A DNA stretch of 64,000 nt from CALDTK01 sp965215215 (GCA_965215215.1 OZ244043.1:3782001-3846000), one strand, 5' to 3'; positions 23,944 through 33,139 are shown, counted from the stretch's first letter. Notes: generated by a model from the sequence alone, not told the origin. Made by a program: numbers and translations.

Positions 23944-25122
23944 ATGCTCCAGTCGAAAGTTCCGCTCTTCTGTTCGGCATTTTTGCTGGCAACAACGGGT
24001 TGCGTTTCCCCGAAGGGTACCGCGCCTACGGCCCAATCTTTTCCGCAGTTCCAGAAAGTGGATTCGCTGAATCCGATCCTAAACCCGTCTAGCGATTTAA
24101 CCTTCACCGACCCAATAAGCGGGGGGGTGATCCATTGGGAGAGTCGTAACGTGTTGAACCCAACCGCCGTGGTGCGGGGCGATACGGTTTACCTGTTGTA
24201 CCGCGCGCAGGATGCCACCGGGACCTCGCGCATCGGTCTCGCGACGAGTACGGACGGGCTCCATTTCGAGAAATCGGCGAAGCCGGTTTTCTATCCAGAC
24301 CTCGACGAGCAGAAAGTGCTGGAATGGAACCGGCGTAAGGAAGCGGAACCCGTTATAACGAAAGCGGAGGAGGCCAAAACCGGTACGTTCCTCTTCGACG
24401 GGGTGGAGGATCCGCGCGTTGTGGAAGCCCCCGACGGAACGTACGTGATGACCTACACGGCGTACGACGGGGAGACGGCCCGACTTTGTCTAGCGACCTC
24501 CGCGGACCTCCGCACGTGGAGCAAGCTCGGACCGGTACTGCGCGGGGCGGACGCGGATACCTGGTCGAAGTCCGGCGCCATCGTTTGCGAGCGGGTCGGA
24601 GACAAGATCGTCGCCACGAAGATCGACGGTAAGTACTGGATGTATTTCGGGGATACCGACCTGTTCATGGCAACGTCCACCGACCTCGCGCGCTGGTCGC
24701 CCGTCCGCGACGAGGAGTCGAACGCCTTCATCGAGGTGTTGCACCCACGGCGGGGCTACTTCGACAGTCGGCTCGTGGAGCCGGGGCCGTACGCCCTGTC
24801 TACCGAGGGTGGGATCGTGCTGATCTACAACGCGAGCAACGCGGCGAGTTTTAGCGAAAGCGGACTGCCGAAATTTGCTTACGCCGCCGGGTACGCGGTG
24901 TACGACAGTGGGGCTCCGTACAAGTTGATCGCCCGGAGCGACGCGCCGTTCATCGAGCCGGATAAGGACTACGAGCGGGTGGGGGAGGTCAACGAGGTTT
25001 GTTTCGTGGAGGGGCTGGTCCACTTTCGAGATCAGTGGTACCTGTACTACGGGACGGCCGATTCGAAGATCGCGGTCGCGGTGCTCCCGGGACGGTTGGA
25101 AGGAGCGGCGCTCGCGCGGTAA
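23944..25122 (+). CDS. Lipoprotein glycoside hydrolase/phosphorylase, GH130-like five-bladed propeller
   Basis: This 392-residue protein begins with a lipoprotein signal (LLATTGCVSP). Repeated blades are visible: NPTAVVRGDTVYLLYRAQD, IGLATSTDGLHFEK, FDGVEDPRVVEAPDGTYVMTYTAYDG, KYWMYFGDTDLFMATSTDL and QWYLYYGTADSKI. The EDPR motif and blade pattern are those of GH130 beta-mannoside phosphorylases/hydrolases and the related GH43/68/62-like propellers. Substrate is unknown; surface anchoring implies glycan processing at the cell envelope. It stands alone, with no SusC/SusD pair in the window. Confidence 0.85.
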   Translation: MLQSKVPLFCSAFLLATTGCVSPKGTAPTAQSFPQFQKVDSLNPILNPSSDLTFTDPISGGVIHWESRNVLNPTAVVRGDTVYLLYRAQDATGTSRIGLATSTDGLHFEKSAKPVFYPDLDEQKVLEWNRRKEAEPVITKAEEAKTGTFLFDGVEDPRVVEAPDGTYVMTYTAYDGETARLCLATSADLRTWSKLGPVLRGADADTWSKSGAIVCERVGDKIVATKIDGKYWMYFGDTDLFMATSTDLARWSPVRDEESNAFIEVLHPRRGYFDSRLVEPGPYALSTEGGIVLIYNASNAASFSESGLPKFAYAAGYAVYDSGAPYKLIARSDAPFIEPDKDYERVGEVNEVCFVEGLVHFRDQWYLYYGTADSKIAVAVLPGRLEGAALAR

Positions 25123-25407
25123 AATCTCGGAGGGATTGAGCGCCTGTCTGAGGACTTGCTATCAACTGAAAATCAGCTGCGATTTCGCCAGATCGCAAGT
25201 TCCTAGCCGGGCTCTGAGACCCCGGCACCGGCGCCCCGGAGGCAAGCGCACTGGTCTCGAATCGTGGTGAATTAAATTGTTTAATCGCTAAGCGTCCGGT
25301 TGATGTGAAATCATAACTACCGGAATTGCTCCCTATATTTATTTGATAATTATTGAACAGCAACGATTTACGTCAGTTGCTTTGTGGGAATACACGCACA
25401 AAAAATT
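25123..25407. other. 285-bp leader region
   Basis: No gene is supportable here. It contains a small hairpin near 25173-25196 (TGCGAT/ATCGCA) and an AT-rich tail just before the ATG at 25408, which probably holds the promoter of the repeat-protein gene. Confidence 0.4.
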
Positions 25408-26205
25408 ATGAAAAAATTTGCCCTCCTCCCAGCTCTCGCTCTCTCGTTTACTGTAGTATCCGCTCAGGTAGACGACCCGAGCATGGGCACAGAAACGACG
25501 ACCGAAGCCCCGGCCGTAACCCCGCAGGCCACGCTGGATGCCGTTGAGGCCGCCGGCGGCCTAACCCAGCTCGATCCTACCGCCGCGGTGGCCAACATCG
25601 ACAGCTGGATCGCCGAGCTCGAAGGTGTACCGGGCAGCGACTCCGTGAGTCAGGGGCTGACCACGCTCAAGGAACAGCTTACCGCATCCAGTATCGACGC
25701 GAACGCCGTCGGGATGACCCTCTCTAGCTTAGGGGCACAGACCACCGCGCTAGGCGAAGCGGGTACGCCACTCGCTGCCCTCGGGGAAGCACTCTCGAGC
25801 TCCGGCGCCGAACTCTCCGGCCAGACACAAGAGAGTTCTGCCCCGGCGGGCGACTACAGCGCGGAGCCAACCACCGGCACCGATGCCGGGCCCGAAGCGG
25901 TTACGGCCGGCGCGACGCTCGCCGCCGCCACCGAGGCGGGTGGTTTGACCAAGCTCGAACCCTCGGCAGCCCTGTCTAATATCGAGAGCTGGATCGGTAA
26001 GCTGGACGGTGTTGAGGGCGGCGAGCCGGTAATCGAAAAACTGGAAGAGCTCAAGATGGAATTGGGTAAGACCCCCCTCGATGCCTCCAAAGTTGGCTAC
26101 TCGCTCGGTGACCTAGGCGACCTAACCGAAGCCCTCGCAACCGATAACCCCGAGCTGCAGGAGCTCGCTACGGCGCTCAAAGGTGCCGCGGAAGAGCTGA
26201 AATAA
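25408..26205 (+). CDS. Secreted two-repeat helical protein of unknown function
   Basis: This 265-residue protein starts at the ATG at 25408 with a signal peptide (MKKFALLPALALSFTVVSAQ). The mature part consists of two tandem ~95-residue repeats with a Thr/Pro/Ser linker. Repeat 1 starts ATLDAVEAAGGLTQLDPTAA and repeat 2 starts ATLAAATEAGGLTKLEPSAA; each is predicted helical and contains (I)(D/E)SWI(A/G)(E/K)L. There is no T9SS tail and no lipobox, so it is likely periplasmic or released. No family is recognised. A strong hairpin terminator follows. Confidence 0.75.
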   Translation: MKKFALLPALALSFTVVSAQVDDPSMGTETTTEAPAVTPQATLDAVEAAGGLTQLDPTAAVANIDSWIAELEGVPGSDSVSQGLTTLKEQLTASSIDANAVGMTLSSLGAQTTALGEAGTPLAALGEALSSSGAELSGQTQESSAPAGDYSAEPTTGTDAGPEAVTAGATLAAATEAGGLTKLEPSAALSNIESWIGKLDGVEGGEPVIEKLEELKMELGKTPLDASKVGYSLGDLGDLTEALATDNPELQELATALKGAAEELK

Positions 26206-26245
26206 GGAAGTCTGGTTTCGTATAACCCCTAACACCCCCACTTCG

Positions 26246-26278
26246 AGATCCCCGGTACGCTAGGCGCGCCGGGGATCT
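26246..26278. terminator. Bidirectional hairpin terminator
   Basis: A 10-bp stem AGATCCCCGG/CCGGGGATCT with a 13-nt GC-rich loop lies between the two-repeat protein gene (+) and the hydrolase gene (-), whose last codons it overlaps. T-rich sequence follows on the + strand. Confidence 0.7.
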
Positions 26279-27123
26279 TCTGTTTGGGGCACTTCCTCGA
26301 CCTCTATCCTCCCCCTGGAGTCCGTATCGAGCTGCGCCAGTCCCAACGAAGGATCGTGCTCGAATCCACACAGGTATTTCTCGCCGATTGCCTCGGCCAG
26401 AAAACGCTGCTTCTCTTCGAGCGTAACCAGCGGTCGTACATCGTAGGCGATGATCCAGGGCAAACGTACGTGCGCCGCCGACGGAATCAGGTCCGCGAGG
26501 TAGGCGAAGCGTCGACCGCCATCGAGCTCGAGGAGGGGCATCATCATTGCCTCGGTGTGTCCGTACAGCGGGCGCAAACTGAAGCCGGGTAGCCACGCGT
26601 AGTCTCTGCCCGGGGAAACGGGGATGAAATCGAGCTGCCCGCTAGCCTGGAGCGGCTGTAAGTTCTCGGGTAGAAAGCTGGCCGCTTCCTTCGAGTTCGG
26701 CGCTCGCGCCCACGCCCAGTGGGCTTCGTTACTCCAGTAGACCGCGTTCGGGAAGGTGGTCACTATCGTGCCGCTTTCGTCAAAACGGGTAGCGCCGCCG
26801 ACGTGATCGAAGTGCAGGTGGGTGAGCAGCACGTCGGTTACGTCGGCAGGTGCGACACCTAAGACCGCGAGTGATCCGACGAGGGTTCGGTCACCGTGGG
26901 GATGAAAGTGACTGCGAAACTTTGCGTCCTGCTTGTCGCCCAATCCGGTGTCGACTACTATGGTGCGGTCTCCGGTACGAACCAGTAGGCACCGCGTGGC
27001 CCAGGTGCAAAGGTTGCGTGCGTCCGGCGGGTTCCTGCTCTCCCACATCGTCCGCGGTACGATACCGAACATAGCTCCGCCGTCGAGCTTGAAGTAACCG
27101 GCGTCGATGAAGTCGATCTGCAT
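26260..27123 (-). CDS. MBL-fold metallo-hydrolase
   Basis: This 287-residue protein has the metallo-beta-lactamase metal motif LTHLHFDHVGG near residues 99-109, an upstream IVVDTGLGDK segment, a later LYGHTEAMMM His and AYLADLIPS Asp, then an Asp-Pro-SLG end. The pattern matches the AHL-lactonase-like/quorum-quenching branch of MBL hydrolases, which includes general esterases and lactonases. The natural substrate is unknown. It lies 12 bp downstream of ribH on the same strand and may be co-transcribed with it. Confidence 0.87.
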   Translation of the reverse strand: MQIDFIDAGYFKLDGGAMFGIVPRTMWESRNPPDARNLCTWATRCLLVRTGDRTIVVDTGLGDKQDAKFRSHFHPHGDRTLVGSLAVLGVAPADVTDVLLTHLHFDHVGGATRFDESGTIVTTFPNAVYWSNEAHWAWARAPNSKEAASFLPENLQPLQASGQLDFIPVSPGRDYAWLPGFSLRPLYGHTEAMMMPLLELDGGRRFAYLADLIPSAAHVRLPWIIAYDVRPLVTLEEKQRFLAEAIGEKYLCGFEHDPSLGLAQLDTDSRGRIEVEEVPQTEDPRRA

Positions 27124-27134
27124 ACCCCGGAGGC

Positions 27135-27656
27135 TTAGTTGCCGAAGCCGATTCGCTTCTCGGGCTCCTGGGTTTGTTTGCGGAGAGCGGCCATCCGCAG
27201 GGCTGCGTTGGCGGCTTCGACCCCCTTGTTGCCGAGTTTACCGCCCGCCCGATCGAGCGCCTGCTCGTGCGTGTTCGGCGTCAGTAATCCGAAAATGTAG
27301 GGGCGCCCGCTCGCTACGGACATCGTCTGCAGTGCGTTCGCCACGCTCTGGTTGATGTAGTCGTTGTGCGGCGTATCGCCTTTGATCACACAACCGAGAC
27401 AGATTACCGCGTCGAGCTTCTCCCGGCCCGCAGCCAGGCGTGCACCCGCGGGAAGCTCGAAGGCTCCGGGTACCTGTAGCGTGTGGATTCGGTCGGGCCG
27501 CACGCCGTGCTCGACCAGGAAATCGTAGGCCCCTTCGTAGAGCGCGTGGGTGACGTCCGTGTGGTACTCAGCCACCACGATACCGAAGCGAAGCTCGCCC
27601 CCGTCCGGGAGGGTCGACTCATCGTAGGCCGAAAGATTCTTGAGGGCACTTGCCAT
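27135..27656 (-). CDS. ribH: 6,7-dimethyl-8-ribityllumazine synthase
   Basis: This 173-residue enzyme condenses 5-amino-6-ribitylaminouracil with dihydroxybutanone phosphate, the penultimate step of riboflavin synthesis, as an icosahedral or pentameric assembly. Visible motifs are the substrate loop VPGAFELPAGARLA, CLGCVIKGDTPHNDYI with the catalytic-region His, and PYIFGLLTPNTHEQALDRAGG. It is 20 bp downstream of the TPR-anchored membrane protein gene and just upstream of an MBL hydrolase. No other rib genes occur in the window. Confidence 0.96.
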   Translation of the reverse strand: MASALKNLSAYDESTLPDGGELRFGIVVAEYHTDVTHALYEGAYDFLVEHGVRPDRIHTLQVPGAFELPAGARLAAGREKLDAVICLGCVIKGDTPHNDYINQSVANALQTMSVASGRPYIFGLLTPNTHEQALDRAGGKLGNKGVEAANAALRMAALRKQTQEPEKRIGFGN

Positions 27657-27676
27657 AGGGCACGAAAGTAGCCCGA

Positions 27677-28411
27677 CTAGTTGCCCGCAGGGGCGGCTTC
27701 TTGCTCTGTACGCAAAATGTACTTGTCGATTTCTTCGGCGTCCGGTGTCGTCGGAAATTCGGTCTTGATGCGTTCGAACTGCTTACGCGCGTCCGCTGTA
27801 TTTCCCTCGCTCTCGAGCAACATGCCCAGCTTTTTGAGGTAGTACGGAGCCAGGAAGTCGTTCTCACCGGCCTCCTCGATTGCGTCCTCGTAGTGCGATT
27901 TGGCGGCAGCCAGATCGCCGAGCTGCGCCTTGGCGTCGCCCAGCGCGCCGGCTTTGGTGGTCGCGAGCAGATCACCCTCCGGACTAAAGTCCTCCAAGTA
28001 CTCGACGGCCGCATCGGATTTGCCGAGATGCAGGTAGCTAATACCGGCGTAGTAACTGGCCGTGTTTCCGGCGGGCGTGGAGCCGTAATCCTCGATGATG
28101 TCCAGGAACCCGGGGAAGCCGCCGCCCGGATTGGTGAGCGCTAGCGCGAAGCTATCCTGCTCGAATCGCTGTTGGGCCTTCCAGAGCTGTTCGACGGCCG
28201 CCGCCTGACGCGGCTCCTGGTAGAACTTTTGGTACAGGAAGTAAGCAATGGCCAGCAGCACCAACAACCCGACGACGCCGATGATGGCCTTCTGGTTATC
28301 CTGCAGGAAATCCCGCCCTTCATTCTGCGCCCCCGTAAGGTCAATCTCTGCGTCGGGGTTCGTACGACCGGCTGGTGGTACGGTTTTCTTCGTCTGGATG
28401 ATGTCAGCCAT
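27677..28411 (-). CDS. Membrane-anchored tetratricopeptide-like protein (YfgM/BamB-region type)
   Basis: This 244-residue protein has a cytoplasmic N-terminus (~45 residues), one transmembrane helix (IIGVVGLLVLLAIAYFLY, about 44-61) and a periplasmic helical-repeat domain of TPR-like pairs (ASYYAGISYLHLGKSDAAVEYL, GDLAAAKSHYEDAI, APYYLKKLGMLLES). The architecture matches YfgM-type ancillary SecYEG proteins and generic Bacteroidota 'tetratricopeptide repeat' proteins. It probably scaffolds envelope protein interactions. It precedes ribH in a short same-strand run. Confidence 0.8.
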   Translation of the reverse strand: MADIIQTKKTVPPAGRTNPDAEIDLTGAQNEGRDFLQDNQKAIIGVVGLLVLLAIAYFLYQKFYQEPRQAAAVEQLWKAQQRFEQDSFALALTNPGGGFPGFLDIIEDYGSTPAGNTASYYAGISYLHLGKSDAAVEYLEDFSPEGDLLATTKAGALGDAKAQLGDLAAAKSHYEDAIEEAGENDFLAPYYLKKLGMLLESEGNTADARKQFERIKTEFPTTPDAEEIDKYILRTEQEAAPAGN

Positions 28412-28497
28412 AAGGAGGTCTTGCGGGCCAACCGGCCACTCGTAGCGTAAAGCGGCGCGAAGTTAGAGTGATTCCGGCAATCCCCGGAGCGGTGTCG

Positions 28498-29844
28498 TTA
28501 GTCGAGTGCGATCTTACTGACCGAGGCCTCGTCGCCCTGGGTGATCACCAAAAAATAGTCGCCCCGGCCGTTGCGCTTAATGTCGAGTTGGTCTTCGAAA
28601 GCACCCGTGAACTCGCCCAGACCGTAAGTGTAAACCTCCCGGCCGGCGTCGTTGTAAATTCGGACGGTCGTCTCGCCGCGCTCGGGCAGGTAAAAAGAGA
28701 GGTCCACTTTCTCGTTGTCGGGGTCCGTTCCCACGACCAGCTTTTCGACGTTCGCTCCGTCGGTCGCCGGCAGGTCGACGCCTTCGTCGCTCAAACGCTC
28801 CCGCTCGGTCGCGCTCACCTCGCCCAGGGTCGTACCCATCGATACATCGGCGCGCTCCGCGTCACCCTCCTCTAAATCGTCGTAGTCGTCCGATAGCCCC
28901 CGCCAGGCTTCGTCGAGTGAGGCGCCCACCAGCTGCAAGATGTCCGTCGCTAGTTCGCGATCCTCCTCCAGGTCGTATTCGGCGTCGCGCCCGGCGTCGC
29001 GGAGCTCACTCCGGACCTCGGTGAGCGCCTCCCGTACGCTCTCGCGGGCTTCCCGCACGCCCGCCCGCGCCTCCCGTACGGCCTCGCGCACGTCGTCGCG
29101 TATCTCCTGACGCTCGGCGTCGGAGAGTCGATACGAACTACCGCTATCGGTCCACGACCAATTCCAGCCGTCGCTGTCGCCGTACTCCTTTTTCGCTTCG
29201 ATCGGCCCGGCGATCACCAGGTCGGTCCCATCGCGCACGAGTTCGAAAGTCACGTTGTCGAGGTCTCCGAGGACCCGTTTCACGCTCGAGAGGTCGTTCC
29301 AATCCCCGATCGGATAGCCGTCTACGCGGAGGAGTCGGTCGCCGTCGCGGAGGCCGAGCTCGGCCACCGGGCCGTCGCTCGACACGTCCAGTATGGTTCC
29401 CGGTTTGGAGTCGGACCGGACGCCCGAAATACCGAAGAACCCCCGGCTCCGAAAGGGGGCATCTCGATCGCAGTCGAAATCTTTCTCCCCGAGCTCCAGG
29501 CGCACGCGCAACGGTTCGCCCCTGCGGAGAAGCTCGATCTCCACGCTGTCGCCCGGCCCCCGGTCCGCGAGCAGGCAGAAGAAACCGTCTCGCTCCACCC
29601 GTTGTCCGTCGACGGCGTAGAGGTAGTCCAGGGGCTGGAGCCCCGCCCGTTCGGCCGCCGAGCAGGCCACCACGTTCGTGACGATGGTACCGTTCGCAAT
29701 CTCGTACCCCAGGCTCCCGAGTTTGTCGCCCGACGGCTCGGAGTGCGTGATGCCGACGAAGGCATTGCTCGAACAACGCGTCTGCGGGGTAGCCGCGAGG
29801 CCCACAAGGCCGGCGGCTAGCGTGAGGAGAGGTAGCTGTATCAA
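28498..29844 (-). CDS. Secreted double-PDZ protein with T9SS-type C-terminal domain
   Basis: The start is uncertain; a TTG at 29844 gives a signal peptide (MIQLPLLTLAAGLVGLAATP) and about 448 residues, while earlier in-frame codons encode an implausible polar leader. Two PDZ domains follow (around residues 30-115, AAERAGLQPLDYLYAVDGQR; and 125-205, AELGLRDGDRLLRVDG). A long charged coiled coil rich in Arg, Glu and Ala (REAVREARAGVREARESVRE) comes next, then a C-terminal beta domain ending YFLVITQGDEASVSKIALD, like Por secretion sorting domains. No protease domain is present, so it is likely a secreted scaffold. Confidence 0.72.
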   Translation of the reverse strand: MIQLPLLTLAAGLVGLAATPQTRCSSNAFVGITHSEPSGDKLGSLGYEIANGTIVTNVVACSAAERAGLQPLDYLYAVDGQRVERDGFFCLLADRGPGDSVEIELLRRGEPLRVRLELGEKDFDCDRDAPFRSRGFFGISGVRSDSKPGTILDVSSDGPVAELGLRDGDRLLRVDGYPIGDWNDLSSVKRVLGDLDNVTFELVRDGTDLVIAGPIEAKKEYGDSDGWNWSWTDSGSSYRLSDAERQEIRDDVREAVREARAGVREARESVREALTEVRSELRDAGRDAEYDLEEDRELATDILQLVGASLDEAWRGLSDDYDDLEEGDAERADVSMGTTLGEVSATERERLSDEGVDLPATDGANVEKLVVGTDPDNEKVDLSFYLPERGETTVRIYNDAGREVYTYGLGEFTGAFEDQLDIKRNGRGDYFLVITQGDEASVSKIALD

Positions 29845-29901
29845 GTCGTTAATCGGTTGAGTGTACCAACAGGGACACGAGGCCGCACGTTGGGTTGCAC
29901 G

Positions 29902-31305
29902 ATGGTGAAGCCGTACTCCTTTTTTGCCGCCCTGCTGCTGGTCTACGCTTGCGGCCGATCGAAGACCACGCGCCCCGCCGAACACTACTTACAGATGAAC
30001 CCCGCCCCCCCCGCCAGCCGTCTCCAAGTCCCCGTCGAGGTCAGCGAGCGCGCGTTGGCCGAACTGGTCAACGCCCAGTTCCCGGAGCAACTGCTCTACG
30101 ACCCCGATTTTATGGGTCGCGGCCTGGAGCTGAGCGTCGCCCGGGCCGGAGACGTGTCGCTCGGCTTTCGCCAAAACCGGTTGTTCACCCGCATCCCCCT
30201 ACGGCTCCGTATCGACAAAGACGCTTTTCTCGCCAAGCTGAACGCCCGCGGCACCCTCGAGGTCGAGCTGGCTACCGAGCTCGGGGTCGGTGCCGACTGG
30301 CGGCTCGACTCCGAGACCGAGCTGACGGACTACGAGTGGACCGTCACGCCGCGCCTCGGCGTCGGAGGGCTCAGCATCCCCGTCGAGCGCCTCACCGCTG
30401 GCGTCATCGAGCGACTGCGCGAGCGGGTGGGGCAGGAGGTAGACAAAGCGATCGGCGAGCGGGTAAATCTGCGCGGCCTGGTGGAAGCCGGGTGGACGCA
30501 GCTGGCTCAGCCGCGCGCCCTCGACGAAGCGGATACGGCCTACCTCGCGGTGCACCCCGTAGCGCTGAGCTTGGGCGAGCTCCGGTCGACCGAAACCGGC
30601 GTCGCCACACTCGTACAGCTCGACCTGCGGCCCGAGGTCGTCCTCGGACCGGCTCCCCGAGACACCCTCGCCGGGCCCCCGCTTCCGCAAAACGACCCCA
30701 TCCGAACGGAGCTCGACGGCTTCGGGCTCGAGCTCCACACGCAGCTGCCGTTCGACGAGCTACGGCGCGTTTTGGCGAAAGCCGTGGTCGATACGGTGAT
30801 CGAGAGGGGCGGCCGCTCGGCTACGGTCGAGGAGGTCACGGTTTACGGACAGGACTGCCGCCTGGTGATCGGCCTGCGGCTCACCGGGGAGTACACGGGT
30901 TGGGCTTACCTCTTGACGCGCCCCGTGTTCGACGCCGACGCGGAGCGCGTGGAGCTCACCGACGTAGACCTGAAGCTAGCCACGCGCAGTGCCCTCGCGA
31001 AAACGGTGGGCTGGCTCCTGCGGGGTCGCATCAAACGGGCGTTGAATCGGAAGGTGGGTGAGAAGTCGCACGACGCCCTGCTCGCGGCGCGCCAGAAGCT
31101 CAACGATGGGCTTTCCGGCAGGGCGCTCGCCCCGGGCGTTCGCGCGCGGGGCCGCGCGGATAAGTTGACGGTGGACGAGATCGTACTGAGTCCGGCGGGG
31201 CTCGGGGTCACCCTGAGCTTCCGGGGCAACCTGCGCGTGCAAGTCGATCGTATCCCGCTGCCCCCCCGGCCCGCGGCCGCTACTGGGCGGGAGCGGAAGG
31301 GTTAG
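29902..31305 (+). CDS. DUF4403 family lipoprotein
   Basis: The protein has 467 residues from the ATG at 29902; an upstream in-frame start adds only a polar tail. The N-terminus is a lipoprotein signal (MVKPYSFFAALLLVYACGRS, Cys at 17). The body fits DUF4403: SRLQVPVEVSERALAELVN, a pair of TULIP-like elongated beta segments, and repeated (V/L)(D)DL...LRLxLTGEYTGWAYL elements. The family is suspected to form lipid-binding, TULIP/BPI-like folds, but no function is established. It is divergent from the PDZ-protein gene, with only ~58 bp between starts. Confidence 0.8.
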   Translation: MVKPYSFFAALLLVYACGRSKTTRPAEHYLQMNPAPPASRLQVPVEVSERALAELVNAQFPEQLLYDPDFMGRGLELSVARAGDVSLGFRQNRLFTRIPLRLRIDKDAFLAKLNARGTLEVELATELGVGADWRLDSETELTDYEWTVTPRLGVGGLSIPVERLTAGVIERLRERVGQEVDKAIGERVNLRGLVEAGWTQLAQPRALDEADTAYLAVHPVALSLGELRSTETGVATLVQLDLRPEVVLGPAPRDTLAGPPLPQNDPIRTELDGFGLELHTQLPFDELRRVLAKAVVDTVIERGGRSATVEEVTVYGQDCRLVIGLRLTGEYTGWAYLLTRPVFDADAERVELTDVDLKLATRSALAKTVGWLLRGRIKRALNRKVGEKSHDALLAARQKLNDGLSGRALAPGVRARGRADKLTVDEIVLSPAGLGVTLSFRGNLRVQVDRIPLPPRPAAATGRERKG

Positions 31306-31735
31306 TGCCCACGCGTTCGAACATCAGTACGCGGCGTTTGTCGCCCTCCTGCATGTTGAGCCGCAGTACGGACGGTTCGAGCGTGGCGATCTCCACGGCG
31401 CGCTCCGGGATCGTATCCGGTACGTTGGGCTGCGTGATCAGGTACTCGCCGTCCGTACGGAAGGTACCGCGCTCGGTGTAGTCGAGGGTAGACGTATAGG
31501 CGTAATCGCCCGCGGGATCGAAGGAGATACTGACGTCCTGTAGGTTGACCTCCACCGTATCGCCTTCTTCAACCAGGCTCACCGCCTGCCACAACCCGTG
31601 CAGCTCCCTGCTCCGATCGGGATCGGTGCAGGAGGCGGCAAACAGGACCGCGCAGCTGGCTACGAGCGCTAAAAGACGTTTTGGAGCAGCAGGAAGACGC
31701 CGGCGCCGGCGAGAAATCCCAACAGTGCGAGCCAT
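31280..31735 (-). CDS. Small lipoprotein, lipocalin-like
   Basis: The best start is the ATG at 31735, inside the end of the antiporter gene: MARTVGISRRRRRLPAAPKR then LLALVASCAVLFAASC, an Arg-rich n-region followed by a hydrophobic core and lipobox. This gives 151 residues and a 67-bp overlap with nhaD. The mature part (LHGLWQAVSLVEEGDTVEVN...SISFDPAGDYAYTSTLDYTE) has the G.W and repeated beta strand pattern of lipocalin-like DUF4923/DUF5004-type proteins. Its 3' end overlaps the convergent DUF4403 gene by 26 bp. Function is unknown. Confidence 0.7.
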   Translation of the reverse strand: MARTVGISRRRRRLPAAPKRLLALVASCAVLFAASCTDPDRSRELHGLWQAVSLVEEGDTVEVNLQDVSISFDPAGDYAYTSTLDYTERGTFRTDGEYLITQPNVPDTIPERAVEIATLEPSVLRLNMQEGDKRRVLMFERVGTNPSAPAQ

Positions 31736-33114
31736 GCGATGTGCTTGAGGTACCAAATAAAATCGATGCGTTCCATGCCCATGGCCGCGACGCCGGCCGC
31801 CGAACCGATGATGAGCATCGACCCCCCCGTGCCGGCACTGTAAGCGATGAAGTGCCAGAGCGTATTGTCGGTCCCGAAGGTGTACATGCCCATCGAGGCG
31901 GCGACCAGGGGGACGTTGTCGATGATCGCGGACAGGAAGCCGAGGATGATGATGACGATGTTCTGCGACGGGATCGCGGCGTCCATCCGGCGGGCGAGGC
32001 CGGCGAGCAGGCCTACCTCCTCGCCGTTGTAGACGGTTGCGGCGGACTCGAGGCCGGCGACGGCCACCAGGATGCCGAGGAAGAACAGGATGCTCGACAG
32101 CTCGATGCGGGAGAGCGCCCGGTGGGCGCTGTAGAGGTGTCGATCCTTGGTGTCGAAGTCCTCCTCCGGGTGGATGTACTCCGAGACCAGCCAGACGACA
32201 CCGAGTCCGAGCATCATCCCCACGTAGGGGGGGAGGTGAGTGACGGACTTGAAGATCGGCACGGAGATCAAGGCGCCGATGCCGACGAAGAGCATGGTCT
32301 TGCTGGAGAGCAACCGCTCGATGACCTCCTCCGCCTCGGGGTCCTTGACCGCGGGGGTGATGTTGCCTTTGAACGCCGGTAGAAAGCTGGCGATCCCCAC
32401 CGGTACCGCGATACACGCGATCGCCGGCAGGACGAGGTGCTCGATCAGCCCGAGGCTGGTGACCTTGTTCCCGATCCACAGCATCGTGGTCGTAACGTCT
32501 CCGATCGGACTCCACGCTCCCCCGGCGTTGGCGGCGATCACCGCCATGGACACGAAGTAGAGGCGTTCGTCTCGTACCGGCACGAGGCGCCTCAGCAGGC
32601 TCACCAGTACGATGGTGGCCGCCAGGTTGTCGAGGGTTGCGGAGAGGAAGAACGCGAGCACGCAGATCAGCAGGAGCATCCCCTTTTTCGAGGTGGTACT
32701 GATCCGGTTGGTGATGACGGAGAACCCCTTGTGCAGGTCGACGATCTCGACGATGGTCATCGCGCCGATGAGGAAGAAGAGGATCTCGGCGATCTTGCCG
32801 ATGTGGTGCAGGAGCACGGGTTCGATGGCGCTCTCGTGCTCTTCGCCCTCGTGATCTTCGGCCGTGCTAACGCTCGTGCCGGGGTCGGGCACCGGGTCCA
32901 CCCCCGCGCCGGCGTGCCCGTCGCCGATCGCGGTGACCACCTGTTCGGCGCTCGAGTGATCGGCGCCCACGACGTCGACCCCGCCCAGGGAGATCAGAGC
33001 CCAGATGAGGGCGCCCATGATCAGGGCGGGCACGGTCTTGTCGAGCTTGAGGGGGTGCTCGAAGACGATGGCGCCGTAGCCAAGGATGAAGACGGCGATA
33101 ACGGCGTAGATCAT
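31669..33114 (-). CDS. nhaD: Na+/H+ antiporter NhaD
   Basis: This 481-residue membrane protein has about 12-13 hydrophobic helices. The NhaD subfamily pattern is clear: VPALIMGALIWALISLGG near the start, HHIGKIAEILFFLIGAMTIVE, SATLDNLAATIVLVSLLRRL, VIAANAGGAWSPIGDVTTTM, SAIIDNVPLVAASMGMY and GTGGSMLIIGSAAGVAAMG. A hydrophilic insert rich in Glu and His (about 80-105) lies between the third and fourth helices. It exports Na+ (and Li+) for protons; its presence fits a salt-exposed lifestyle. Confidence 0.95.
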   Translation of the reverse strand: MIYAVIAVFILGYGAIVFEHPLKLDKTVPALIMGALIWALISLGGVDVVGADHSSAEQVVTAIGDGHAGAGVDPVPDPGTSVSTAEDHEGEEHESAIEPVLLHHIGKIAEILFFLIGAMTIVEIVDLHKGFSVITNRISTTSKKGMLLLICVLAFFLSATLDNLAATIVLVSLLRRLVPVRDERLYFVSMAVIAANAGGAWSPIGDVTTTMLWIGNKVTSLGLIEHLVLPAIACIAVPVGIASFLPAFKGNITPAVKDPEAEEVIERLLSSKTMLFVGIGALISVPIFKSVTHLPPYVGMMLGLGVVWLVSEYIHPEEDFDTKDRHLYSAHRALSRIELSSILFFLGILVAVAGLESAATVYNGEEVGLLAGLARRMDAAIPSQNIVIIILGFLSAIIDNVPLVAASMGMYTFGTDNTLWHFIAYSAGTGGSMLIIGSAAGVAAMGMERIDFIWYLKHIAWLALLGFLAGAGVFLLLQNVF

Positions 33115-33139
33115 ACAGATGCGGTGTGGGCGTAATGTA

